From UMGS172 sp045651745 (GTDB taxonomy: Bacteria > Bacillota > Clostridia > Oscillospirales > Acutalibacteraceae): a DNA stretch of 12,554 bases. Below are positions 6,886 through 12,554 of the stretch, one piece after another. Every line of letters begins with the position of its first letter. Positions within the stretch are counted from its first letter, which is position 1. Position numbers and translations under genes: made by a program. The stretch spans positions 1 to 12,554 of the forward strand of contig JAZRSW010000061.1 of the NCBI GenBank assembly GCA_045651745.1. Reading direction: 5' to 3'. The notes below the pieces were generated by a model. It was not told the origin of the DNA. It saw only the letters and a program-made list of their open reading frames with translations, and did no database searches.

Positions 6886-6914
6886 TTGACAGACTGCGTT
6901 CGAGTGTGTATAAT
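6886..6914 (+). promoter_or_regulatory. Perfect-consensus promoter of the ylxM-ffh operon
   Basis: TTGACA (6886-6891) and TATAAT (6909-6914) match the primary-sigma consensus exactly with the optimal 17-base spacer. The inferred transcription start is near 6921, which rules out any coding start before that point. Confidence 0.9.
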
Positions 6915-6954
6915 ACTTGCTGTAATGAAAAATACTTTACAGAAGGTGAGTGCT

Positions 6955-7266
6955 TTGCCCAAGGATTTGAGCGTGGTTTTGCTTCTTGATTACTATGGCG
7001 GCTTACTTCCCGAAAAGCAACGCCGTCTGGTAGAATTGTATTACTGTGATGACTTGTCGTTAGCCGAAATATCCGAAGATGAGGATATAACTCGGCAAGG
7101 GGCAAGGGACGCGATTGTGCGTGCCGTCAAAAAACTTCACGGGTTTGAAAATACAATCGGTTTTGCGAAAAAGAGTGATACTGTAAAACGGTTGTTTGAA
7201 AAGTATGAATTTGACAAAACCGATAAAAATTTAGAAGCCTTGAAAAAGGCGATTGAAGAAATATAA
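6955..7266 (+). CDS. ylxM: YlxM/p13-like helix-turn-helix protein, SRP-associated
   Basis: YlxM proteins are small winged-helix/sigma-70 region 4-like proteins encoded next to ffh; in streptococci the family member modulates the signal recognition particle pathway. This one is 103 residues from the TTG start, beginning (Met)-PKDLSVVLLLDYYGGLLPEKQ, the typical family opening. LVELYYCDDLSLAEISE and ITRQGARDAIVRAVKKL form the helix-turn-helix. I chose TTG 6955 because AAGGTGAG (6943-6950) lies just upstream and the N-terminus aligns with the family. ATG 6925 sits only about 4 bases after the predicted transcription start, with no ribosome-binding site, and the longest open frame begins inside the -35 box. 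ffh follows after 15 bases, so the two are cotranscribed. Confidence 0.88.
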   Translation: MPKDLSVVLLLDYYGGLLPEKQRRLVELYYCDDLSLAEISEDEDITRQGARDAIVRAVKKLHGFENTIGFAKKSDTVKRLFEKYEFDKTDKNLEALKKAIEEI

Positions 7267-7281
7267 AGGCAGGTGACACAA

Positions 7282-8637
7282 ATGGCATTCGAAGGTCTTT
7301 CGGAAAAATTATCGGCGGCTTTTAAAAAGTTGCGTTCAAAAGGTAAATTAAGCGAGGGCGATTTAAAGGATGCCATGCGTGAAGTCCGTCTTGCTTTGTT
7401 AGAGGCTGACGTTAACTATAAGGTCGCTAAAGAGTTTACAAATTCGGTTGTTGAAAAAAGTATTGGTCAAAAGGTTTTGGAGAGTTTAACTCCTGCACAG
7501 ATGGTTATCAAAATCGTCCGTGATGAGTTGACTGAACTTATGGGTTCAGAAAATGCAAGAATTAACACTGCAAATAAAATTCCAACCGTTATTTTAATGT
7601 GCGGTTTGCAAGGTTCGGGTAAAACTACCCATTCCGCAAAACTTGCTAACCGTTTGAAATCGCAAGGACACAGACCGATGCTCGTCGGTTGTGATATTTA
7701 CCGTCCTGCCGCAATTGAACAGTTAAAGGTTTTGGGTGCTAAAATTAATGTGCCCGTTTTTGAAAAGGGAACTCAAAAACCCGAAAAAACCGCTGTTGAG
7801 GCTGTAAAACACGCGAGGGATTACGGTAACGATTTCGTTATTTTAGATACCGCCGGCCGACTTCATATTGATACCGAGCTTATGGATGAGTTAAAACGCA
7901 TCTGTAAAGCGGTTGAGGTTAATGAAATACTTTTGGTTGTCGACTCGATGGTTGGTCAGGATGCCGTAAACATTGCTAAAGCCTTTAACGAAGTGTTGGA
8001 AATTTCGGGTGTTATCCTTACAAAGCTAGACGGTGATACTCGTGGCGGTGCCGCATTGTCGGTCAAATCGGTCACAGGTAAACCTATTAAGTTTATCGGT
8101 ACGGGTGAAAAGATTGACGATTTGGAAGAGTTTTACCCCGACCGTATGGCGTCAAGAATCTTGGGTATGGGTGACGTGCTTTCCTTTATCGAAAAGGTTG
8201 AAACCCAAATTGACGAAAAAGCCGCTTTAGAAGCCGCAAAACGTCTTGAGGAAAATAAGTTTGACCTTAATGACCTGCTTGCCCAGTTCCAACAGATTAA
8301 GAAAATGGGTAATTTAAAACAACTTTTATCTATGATGCCGGGAGTTGGCAATCAGATAAAGGATATGGATATTGACGATAAGCAAATGCAGCGTATTGAG
8401 GCTATTATCACCTCGATGACTGCAAAGGAACGTGCAAAACCAGAAATTTTGAATGCGTCCCGCCGTAAGCGTATCGCGGCAGGTTGCGGACAAAAAGTAG
8501 AGGACGTTAACCGCTTGATGCGTCAGTATGAACAGATGAAAAAAATGTTCAAGCAAATGAACAATAATTCCAAGAAAAACAAATTTATGAAGGGCATTGG
8601 GGGTTTCCCCGGTATGCCAAATAACTTCAAATTCTAA
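7282..8637 (+). CDS. ffh: Signal recognition particle protein Ffh (SRP54)
   Basis: Ffh is the SRP GTPase that, with its RNA, binds signal sequences of nascent membrane and exported proteins and docks with FtsY. This 451-residue protein has the normal length. The N domain opens MAFEGLSEKLSAAFKKL. The G domain has GLQGSGKTT (about 107-115), DIYRPAA, DTAGR (near 190) and TKLDGDTRGGA (near 247). The methionine-rich M domain has LLSMMPG, ASRRKRIAAGCG and MRQYEQMKKMFKQMNN near the end. ATG 7282 follows AGGCAGGTGA with 5-base spacing; an upstream in-frame GTG at 7273 lies inside that site. The neighbours ylxM upstream and rpsP downstream are the classic Firmicute arrangement. Confidence 0.98.
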   Translation: MAFEGLSEKLSAAFKKLRSKGKLSEGDLKDAMREVRLALLEADVNYKVAKEFTNSVVEKSIGQKVLESLTPAQMVIKIVRDELTELMGSENARINTANKIPTVILMCGLQGSGKTTHSAKLANRLKSQGHRPMLVGCDIYRPAAIEQLKVLGAKINVPVFEKGTQKPEKTAVEAVKHARDYGNDFVILDTAGRLHIDTELMDELKRICKAVEVNEILLVVDSMVGQDAVNIAKAFNEVLEISGVILTKLDGDTRGGAALSVKSVTGKPIKFIGTGEKIDDLEEFYPDRMASRILGMGDVLSFIEKVETQIDEKAALEAAKRLEENKFDLNDLLAQFQQIKKMGNLKQLLSMMPGVGNQIKDMDIDDKQMQRIEAIITSMTAKERAKPEILNASRRKRIAAGCGQKVEDVNRLMRQYEQMKKMFKQMNNNSKKNKFMKGIGGFPGMPNNFKF

Positions 8638-8689
8638 AAGTTATTTAAGGTTATTCCTTTAATATAAATAAAATAGGAGGTACATTAAA

Positions 8690-8929
8690 ATGGTTAAAAT
8701 CAGACTTTGCCGTATGGGTGCTAAAAAGGCTCCTTTCTACCGTGTAGTTGTTGCCGATTCCAGATATCCCAGAGACGGTCGTTTCATCGAGTCTATCGGT
8801 TACTACAACCCCATGACCGAGCCTGCTACAGTTCAGATTGATGCTGATGCAGCTAAAAAGTGGATTGCCAACGGTGCTCAGCTTACCGACACTGTTAAGG
8901 ACATCCTTAAGAAGAACAACGTTCTTTAA
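8690..8929 (+). CDS. rpsP: 30S ribosomal protein S16
   Basis: S16 is a primary 30S assembly protein that stabilises 16S rRNA. This protein has 79 residues, close to the usual 80-90. The opening MVKIRLCRMGAKKAPFYRVVVADSR is the family signature, followed by RDGRFIESIGYYNP. A strong AGGAGGT precedes the ATG. The 52-base gap from ffh holds no clear terminator, so it is probably read from the ylxM promoter, perhaps with an extra promoter not evident here. Codon choice (CGT, GCT, TAC, AAC) is more biased than in the flanking non-ribosomal genes, as expected for high expression. Confidence 0.98.
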   Translation: MVKIRLCRMGAKKAPFYRVVVADSRYPRDGRFIESIGYYNPMTEPATVQIDADAAKKWIANGAQLTDTVKDILKKNNVL

Positions 8930-8951
8930 TTAGTAACAGGAGTAAACTACT

Positions 8952-9185
8952 ATGACTGAATTGCTTGTTACCATTGTTTCGGGCTTGGTTTCCCAGCCTG
9001 AAAGCGTAACTGTTACCGTTGACGAGCCTAATGAGGAGGGTGTTATCGTTTACCATCTTCATGTTGCCGAAGGCGATATGGGTCGTGTTATCGGAAAGCA
9101 GGGTAGAATTGCAAAGGCTATACGCGTTGTAATGCGTGCCGCCGCAAACCGTAACAATGAAAAAATTGCTGTTGAGATTGACTAA
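8952..9185 (+). CDS. khpA: KH-domain RNA-binding protein KhpA
   Basis: KhpA (YlqC in Bacillus) is a single-KH-domain protein that, with KhpB/EloR, binds RNA and influences cell elongation and division in Gram-positives. The 77 residues match the family length. The KH core is MGRVIGKQGRIAKAIRVVMRAA, with the GxxG loop G48-K-Q-G51. ATG 8952 follows CAGGAG with 9-base spacing, 22 bases after rpsP, so the two are cotranscribed. A strong terminator follows 11 bases after its stop, separating it from rimM. The partner khpB is not in this window. Confidence 0.95.
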   Translation: MTELLVTIVSGLVSQPESVTVTVDEPNEEGVIVYHLHVAEGDMGRVIGKQGRIAKAIRVVMRAAANRNNEKIAVEID

Positions 9186-9196
9186 ACAGCAAAGCC

Positions 9197-9227
9197 ACAC
9201 CCCTCAATTTGAGGGGTGTTCTTTTTT
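9197..9227 (+). terminator. Terminator after khpA
   Basis: A perfect 10-bp stem (9197-9206 against 9210-9219) with a 3-base loop is followed by CTTTTTT. It ends the ylxM-ffh-rpsP-khpA unit and separates it from rimM-trmD. Confidence 0.92.
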
Positions 9228-9228
9228 G

Positions 9229-9257
9229 TTGCAAAAACATTAAATTTATGATATACT
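9229..9257 (+). promoter_or_regulatory. Predicted promoter of rimM-trmD
   Basis: TTGCAA (9229-9234) and TATACT (9252-9257) lie 17 bases apart, with an extended TGA directly before the -10. The promoter sits immediately after the khpA terminator, and its inferred start near 9264 is about 25 bases before rimM. Confidence 0.7.
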
Positions 9258-9288
9258 CTATGCAATGATTTTCTTGAGGGAGAAGTTT

Positions 9289-9801
9289 ATGCCTGAAAAG
9301 TATTTGGAAGCCGGTAAAATTGTTGGAACTCACGGTGTACGCGGTGAAATGCGTGTTCAACCGTGGTGCGATACTGCTGAGTTTTTGGCGAAATTTAAAA
9401 AGTTATATTTAAATAAAGACGGTAGCGAGTGTATCTCGGTTAAATCCCGTGCTCACGGTAATATGTGTCTTGTAAAGGCAGACGGTGTAGATTCGATTGA
9501 GAATGCCGAAAAGTTGCGCGGTAAAATTGTATTTATTGACAGAGCCGATTGCAAATTACCAAAAGGCAGTTATTTTATAAGCGATATTGTGGGATGTACC
9601 GTTTTTGATGCCAATACAAATGAAGAATACGGTGTAATTTCCGAGGTTTCCGAAACGGGTGCAAATGACGTTTGGCACATAAAACAAGGGGATAATGAAT
9701 ACTATATTCCAAATGTGCCGACTTTTGTAAAGCAGGTTGATATAGAAAATAAAAAGGTGTTTATTACACCGCTTAAAGGAACTTTCAGTGATGAAGATTG
9801 A
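9289..9801 (+). CDS. rimM: 16S rRNA processing/30S maturation factor RimM
   Basis: RimM binds the 30S head, including S19, and aids 16S rRNA maturation. The 170 residues equal the family norm. The N-terminal domain opens MPEKYLEAGKIVGTHGVRGE (diagnostic GKIVGTHGVRGE at 9-20). The C-terminal PRC-barrel region starts near YFISDIVGCTVFD and ends with the typical IPNVPTFVKQVDIENKKVFI. ATG 9289 follows GAGGGAG; an earlier in-frame ATG at 9265 lies at the predicted transcription start and lacks a ribosome-binding site. The end overlaps the start of trmD by 11 bases, implying translational coupling. Confidence 0.97.
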   Translation: MPEKYLEAGKIVGTHGVRGEMRVQPWCDTAEFLAKFKKLYLNKDGSECISVKSRAHGNMCLVKADGVDSIENAEKLRGKIVFIDRADCKLPKGSYFISDIVGCTVFDANTNEEYGVISEVSETGANDVWHIKQGDNEYYIPNVPTFVKQVDIENKKVFITPLKGTFSDED

Positions 9802-10477
9802 TATTTTAACATTGTTTCCCGAAATGTGCGAAAAAGTGCTTAATGAAAGCATTTTGGGCAGAGCGCAAAAAGCGGGAATAGTCGACCTTAAAACTCACGA
9901 TATCCGTGAATTTGCGGGAAATAAACATAACCGCGTTGACGATGCGCCTTACGGTGGCGGAAAAGGTATGGTTATGCAGGCCGAACCGATTTATCAGTGT
10001 TATAAAAGTTTATATTCGGAATGTGAAGAAAAACCGCATTTGATTTATATGTCACCAAAAGGTAAGACGTTTAAGCAGGAAGATGCGGTAAGGCTTTCAA
10101 AATATGAACGATTGGTTTTGCTTTGCGGTCATTATGAGGGTGTTGACCAACGTGTAATCGACGAAATTGTGGACGAGGAAATTTCGGTAGGTGATTACGT
10201 TTTAACGGGTGGTGAACTGCCGGCACTAATTGTAACCGATGCCGTTTGCCGTATGTTACCCGGCGTTTTATCGGAAGAAATATGTTTCACTGAAGAAAGC
10301 CATTTTAACGGGTTGTTAGAGTATCCTCAATATACCCGCCCTGAAGTGTGGCACGATGTTTCAGTGCCTGAAGTTTTGATGTCAGGACATCATTTAAATA
10401 TTTCCAAGTGGCGAGAGGAAAAATCGTTGGAAGTAACTAAAAAAATGCGTCCTGATATGCTAAAGAATGACAAATAA
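9791..10477 (+). CDS. trmD: tRNA (guanine-N1)-methyltransferase TrmD
   Basis: TrmD is the SPOUT-fold enzyme that uses S-adenosylmethionine to make m1G37 in tRNAs reading CNN and some other codons, preventing +1 frameshifts. The 228-residue protein opens MKIDILTLFPEMCEKVL and has VDDAPYGGGKGMVMQAEP, LLCGHYEGVDQRVIDE, and the knot stretch EISVGDYVLTGGELPALIVTDAVCR, with the conserved catalytic-region Asp. ATG 9791 is chosen because the family begins MKIDI; a GTG at 9788 is equally open and lies closer to AAGGA (9776-9780). It overlaps rimM. rplS, the usual next gene, is absent: the next gene is HPr after 253 bases. Confidence 0.97.
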   Translation: MKIDILTLFPEMCEKVLNESILGRAQKAGIVDLKTHDIREFAGNKHNRVDDAPYGGGKGMVMQAEPIYQCYKSLYSECEEKPHLIYMSPKGKTFKQEDAVRLSKYERLVLLCGHYEGVDQRVIDEIVDEEISVGDYVLTGGELPALIVTDAVCRMLPGVLSEEICFTEESHFNGLLEYPQYTRPEVWHDVSVPEVLMSGHHLNISKWREEKSLEVTKKMRPDMLKNDK

Positions 10478-10602
10478 TTAATTTTTGTATTATATACATA
10501 TAAGTTATTCAAATTTTATGTTCATTTTTCACAAACTTATATATAGGTTTTTGACCTAATTTGTCGCAAAACGAAATTTTAAAATTTACGTTGAACTAAT
10601 TG
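10478..10602. other. AT-rich gap after trmD with no gene seen
   Basis: No coding frame with a ribosome-binding site is visible on either strand. A short 5-bp hairpin (TAGGT/ACCTA near 10545-10560) lacks a T tract, so I do not see a convincing terminator for trmD. The rest is A/T-rich spacer leading into the HPr promoter. Confidence 0.5.
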
Positions 10603-10630
10603 TTGACTATTGAACATAATGTGGTATAAT
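10603..10630 (+). promoter_or_regulatory. Predicted promoter of the HPr gene
   Basis: TTGACT (10603-10608) and a perfect TATAAT (10625-10630) lie 16 bases apart, with an extended TGG. Two TTGAAC direct repeats (10591-10596 and 10610-10615) flank and overlap the -35. The inferred leader is about 95 bases. A second TATAAT at 10703-10708 has no good -35 and may be a weaker alternative. Confidence 0.75.
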
Positions 10631-10730
10631 GATTAAGACCTAAAGCATTGTTTTATGTTTTTTTGCTTTAAATTTAATTTTTTTGTTATGATGTTTTAAT
10701 TGTATAATGTGATAATAAAGGAGTATTATT

Positions 10731-10994
10731 ATGTTTGTAAAAGATGTTGTAGTACAGAATCAGGTTGGTCTTCACGCACGTCCTGCTACTTTCTTTATTC
10801 AAAAGGCTAATGAGTTTAAGTCTTCAATTTGGGTTGAGAAGGAAGAGCGTCGCGTTAACGCAAAGAGCCTTCTTGGTGTTCTTTCTTTAGGTATTGTCGG
10901 TGGCACTGCAATCCGTATCATTGCTGACGGTGGTGACGAGCAGGCTGCTGTTGAGGGCCTTGTTGCCCTAGTAGAGTCAGGCTTCGCTGAATAA
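10731..10994 (+). CDS. ptsH: HPr phosphocarrier protein
   Basis: HPr carries phosphate from enzyme I to sugar-specific EIIA proteins and, in Firmicutes, is phosphorylated by HPr kinase to act as a corepressor of CcpA. The 87 residues match the family. The active His15 lies in GLHARPATFFI, and the regulatory Ser46 lies in NAKSLLGVLSLGI, so both phosphorylation sites are present and it is not a Crh-like His-less form. AAAGGAG precedes the ATG by 7 bases. It is monocistronic, with its own promoter and terminator; no ptsI (enzyme I) follows, which is common in Clostridia where ptsH stands alone. Codon choice suggests high expression. Confidence 0.95.
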   Translation: MFVKDVVVQNQVGLHARPATFFIQKANEFKSSIWVEKEERRVNAKSLLGVLSLGIVGGTAIRIIADGGDEQAAVEGLVALVESGFAE

Positions 10995-11010
10995 TTTAAT
11001 ATTGTTTTTC

Positions 11011-11053
11011 AAATAACCTCGAACTATTTAGTTCGGGGTTATTTTTATTTTTC
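11011..11053 (+). terminator. Terminator after the HPr gene
   Basis: A 14-bp stem (11011-11024 against 11031-11044, one T-G wobble) closes a 6-base loop and is followed by a T-rich tract. It starts 16 bases past the HPr stop codon. Confidence 0.92.
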
Positions 11054-11099
11054 GGGGAGATAATATATTAGCCATATTATTTAAAATAAGGAGAACTGT

Positions 11100-12398
11100 A
11101 TGGACTCTATTTTGAAGCAGGATATACATTTGCCCGAATTCCCGAAGTTGACACAAGATATATCAACCGATGTTTTGGTAATCGGTGGCGGTATTGCAGG
11201 AATATTGACAGCGTATTGTTTAAAGGAAAAGGGTGTTGACTGTATTTTGGTTGAAAAGGACAGACTTTTAGGGGGTACAACCGGCAACACAACGGCAAAA
11301 ATCACGTATCAGCACGGTCTAATATACCAAAAACTGATGAAAACACACGGTCTTGAGGGTGCAGAAATGTATTTAAAAGCGAACCGTTTGGCTTTTGAAA
11401 AACTTTCAGAACTGTGCCAACATACAGATTGCAATTTTGAGTTTAAGGATAATTATGTTTATTCGGTAAATGACCGAAAAGCGCTTGAAAATGAATTACT
11501 TGCCTTAGACAGAATAGGCTTTAAAACAGAAATAACCGATAGACCAAACATTCCCGTTAAAAATGTCGGTGCTTTAAAGTTTCCTAAACAGGCACAGTTT
11601 CACCCTATAAAATTTCTATCCTCAATAGTAAAAGAACTTAAAATTTTTGAAAACACGAAGGTTACAGAACTTGTCGGCACTACTGCAAAAGTTGAGAATT
11701 TAAAAATTAAAGCGCAAAAAATAGTCGTTGCAACACATTTTCCTTTTCTTAATAAACACGGAAGTTACTTTTTAAAACTCTATCAGCATAGGTCTTATGT
11801 TATTGCTTTGAAAAACGCCCAAGATGTTGACGGGATGTATGTAGACGAAAGCAAGACGGGATTGTCGTTTCGCAATTATAAGGATATTCTGTTACTTGGC
11901 GGTGGTGGACATCGCACGGGAAAGCAGGGCGGAAATTGGGCGGAATTAAGAAGATTTGCAAAATCTGCATATCCAAATGCAGTTGAAGTTGGATTTTGGG
12001 CGGCTCAGGACTGTATGAGTCTTGATTCCGTACCATATATCGGGCATTATTCCAAAAACACTCCTGACCTTTATGTAGCAACGGGATTTAACAAGTGGGG
12101 AATGACAAGTTCGATGCTTGCAGGGTTACTGTTAAGTGAGATGATTTCCGGTGAAGAACCTGATTATTTGGAAGTTTTCAATCCGTCACGCAATATTTTA
12201 AAGCCACAATTATTAGTCAATGGTTTTGAGGCGGTGACAAATTTGGTTACACCCGCTAAAAAACGATGTCCGCATTTGGGCTGTGCTTTAAAATGGAATA
12301 AAACTGAACGTTCGTGGGATTGCGCCTGCCACGGCTCAAGATTTTCTGAAAGCGGTAAGGTGTTAGATAACCCTGCAACAGACGATTTACCTGAATAA
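11100..12398 (+). CDS. FAD-dependent oxidoreductase with C-terminal Rieske [2Fe-2S] domain
   Basis: This 432-residue cytoplasmic flavoprotein of the DAO (glycine/D-amino-acid oxidase) type carries a C-terminal Rieske domain, the architecture of Bacillus YhfW, and is shorter than that protein as I recall it. The dinucleotide-binding loop VIGGGIAG (about 26-33) is followed by LVEKDRLLGGTTGNTTAKI. A late FAD-domain stretch reads LYVATGFNKWGMTSSMLAG. The Rieske ligands are C390 and H392 in CPHLGC and C408 and H411 in CACHGS, the C-x-H-x15-C-x2-H spacing. C395 and C410 match the disulfide pair of cytochrome bc1 Rieske proteins. The substrate is unknown; it presumably passes electrons from flavin to the cluster. 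AAGGAG precedes ATG 11100 by 6 bases. The gene stands alone after the HPr terminator, with no clear promoter match. Confidence 0.92.
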   Translation: MDSILKQDIHLPEFPKLTQDISTDVLVIGGGIAGILTAYCLKEKGVDCILVEKDRLLGGTTGNTTAKITYQHGLIYQKLMKTHGLEGAEMYLKANRLAFEKLSELCQHTDCNFEFKDNYVYSVNDRKALENELLALDRIGFKTEITDRPNIPVKNVGALKFPKQAQFHPIKFLSSIVKELKIFENTKVTELVGTTAKVENLKIKAQKIVVATHFPFLNKHGSYFLKLYQHRSYVIALKNAQDVDGMYVDESKTGLSFRNYKDILLLGGGGHRTGKQGGNWAELRRFAKSAYPNAVEVGFWAAQDCMSLDSVPYIGHYSKNTPDLYVATGFNKWGMTSSMLAGLLLSEMISGEEPDYLEVFNPSRNILKPQLLVNGFEAVTNLVTPAKKRCPHLGCALKWNKTERSWDCACHGSRFSESGKVLDNPATDDLPE

Positions 12399-12407
12399 TT
12401 TATTTAC

Positions 12408-12458
12408 AAGTGTCGAGAAACGCCCACACTTCATAAGGCAGTATTTCCTTAAAAAGTG
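12408..12458. other. Nested short dyads downstream of the Rieske gene
   Basis: AAGTGT (12408-12413) can pair with ACACTT (12426-12431). The same CACTT (12427-12431) can instead pair with AAGTG (12454-12458), enclosing TAAGG/CCTTA (12434-12438 against 12447-12451). These structures exclude one another. No T tract follows, so it is not a standard terminator. Confidence 0.45.
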
Positions 12459-12554
12459 AAATTTTTGCGAAATAATTTGTTAAAAACCCTCGATACGCGT
12501 CAGCGTTATCGACGGTTTTCGTCGCTTCTTTCACTAAAAATTTTCTTTTTAAGG
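12447..12554. repeat. 108-bp imperfect palindrome, MITE-like or cruciform element
   Basis: The ends are exact inverted copies, CCTTAAAAAG (12447-12456) and CTTTTTAAGG (12545-12554). The arms continue as an imperfect match (AAATTTTT on both sides). The core AAAACC-n-TCGATA-CGC (12483-12498) pairs with GCG-T-TATCGA-n-GGTTTT (12503-12519) around a GTCA loop. The terminal repeats and the central loop share the same midpoint, 12500.5, so the whole unit is one symmetric palindrome with no coding frame seen inside. It ends on the last base of the window, so it may extend further. Confidence 0.7.

Noticed and set aside
6842..7105. 87-codon open frame on the minus strand opposite ylxM
   Set aside because: It overlaps ylxM and its perfect promoter antisense, with composition unlike a real protein; ylxM has family homology.
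10478..10730. Riboswitch or structured RNA in the trmD-HPr gap
   Set aside because: Only weak AT-rich pairings are visible and no known riboswitch core was recognised.
11800..12081. 93-codon open frame antisense to the Rieske oxidoreductase
   Set aside because: Antisense shadow of a well-supported gene, with no ribosome-binding site or motif.
12480..12525. Intrinsic terminator for the Rieske gene
   Set aside because: The central stem of the palindrome is followed by only four T and then GC-containing sequence, and it lies over 80 bases from the stop; it fits a repeat element better than a terminator.
1..12554. CRISPR array, tRNA or rRNA genes, toxin-antitoxin pair, phage or transposase genes
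   Set aside because: No regularly spaced repeats, no RNA gene motifs and no corresponding protein motifs were found on either strand.

Overview
The window reads as a chromosomal segment from a low-GC Gram-positive anaerobe, most likely a clostridial (Ruminococcaceae/Oscillospiraceae-like) Firmicute. This is an inference from several things: strong AAGGAGG/GGTGA ribosome-binding sites, TTGACA/TATAAT-type promoters, the ylxM-ffh-rpsP-khpA-rimM-trmD gene order, an HPr carrying both His15 and Ser46, and a DUF896 (YnzC-type) protein. No rRNA, tRNA, CRISPR array, transposase or phage gene was seen.

The layout falls into four strand blocks. (1) Bases 1-3523, minus strand: a two-gene operon for a heterodimeric ABC exporter. 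Its first gene has a degenerate nucleotide-binding site and its second an intact one; it ends at a perfect 16-bp terminator hairpin. (2) Bases 3625-5036, plus strand: a DUF896 protein, an unrecognised 140-residue helical protein and the Maf nucleotide pyrophosphatase. They are transcribed divergently from the ABC operon, and a perfect 8-4-8 dyad sits between the -35 and -10 boxes. (3) Bases 5044-6845, minus strand: an orphan family 5 peptide-binding lipoprotein, followed by a 58-codon ORF whose ribosome-binding site lies inside the lipoprotein gene's terminator-like hairpin. (4) Bases 6886 to the end, plus strand: the protein-targeting and ribosome-maturation cluster (ylxM, ffh, rpsP, khpA; terminator; new promoter; rimM, trmD), then HPr, then a FAD oxidoreductase fused to a Rieske domain, and finally a 108-bp imperfect palindrome reaching the window's last base.

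Functionally, block 4 is growth-linked housekeeping. YlxM and Ffh serve the signal recognition particle, S16 and RimM serve 30S assembly, KhpA binds RNA, and TrmD makes m1G37 in tRNA. The usual rplS does not follow trmD. HPr links to sugar transport and catabolite control. No multi-gene novel system is evident. The points most worth a second look are regulatory or structural: the operator-like dyad at 3627-3646, the hairpin-masked small ORF at 5044-5220, the terminal palindrome at 12447-12554, and the cytochrome bc1-like Rieske cluster-binding loops on a FAD enzyme.
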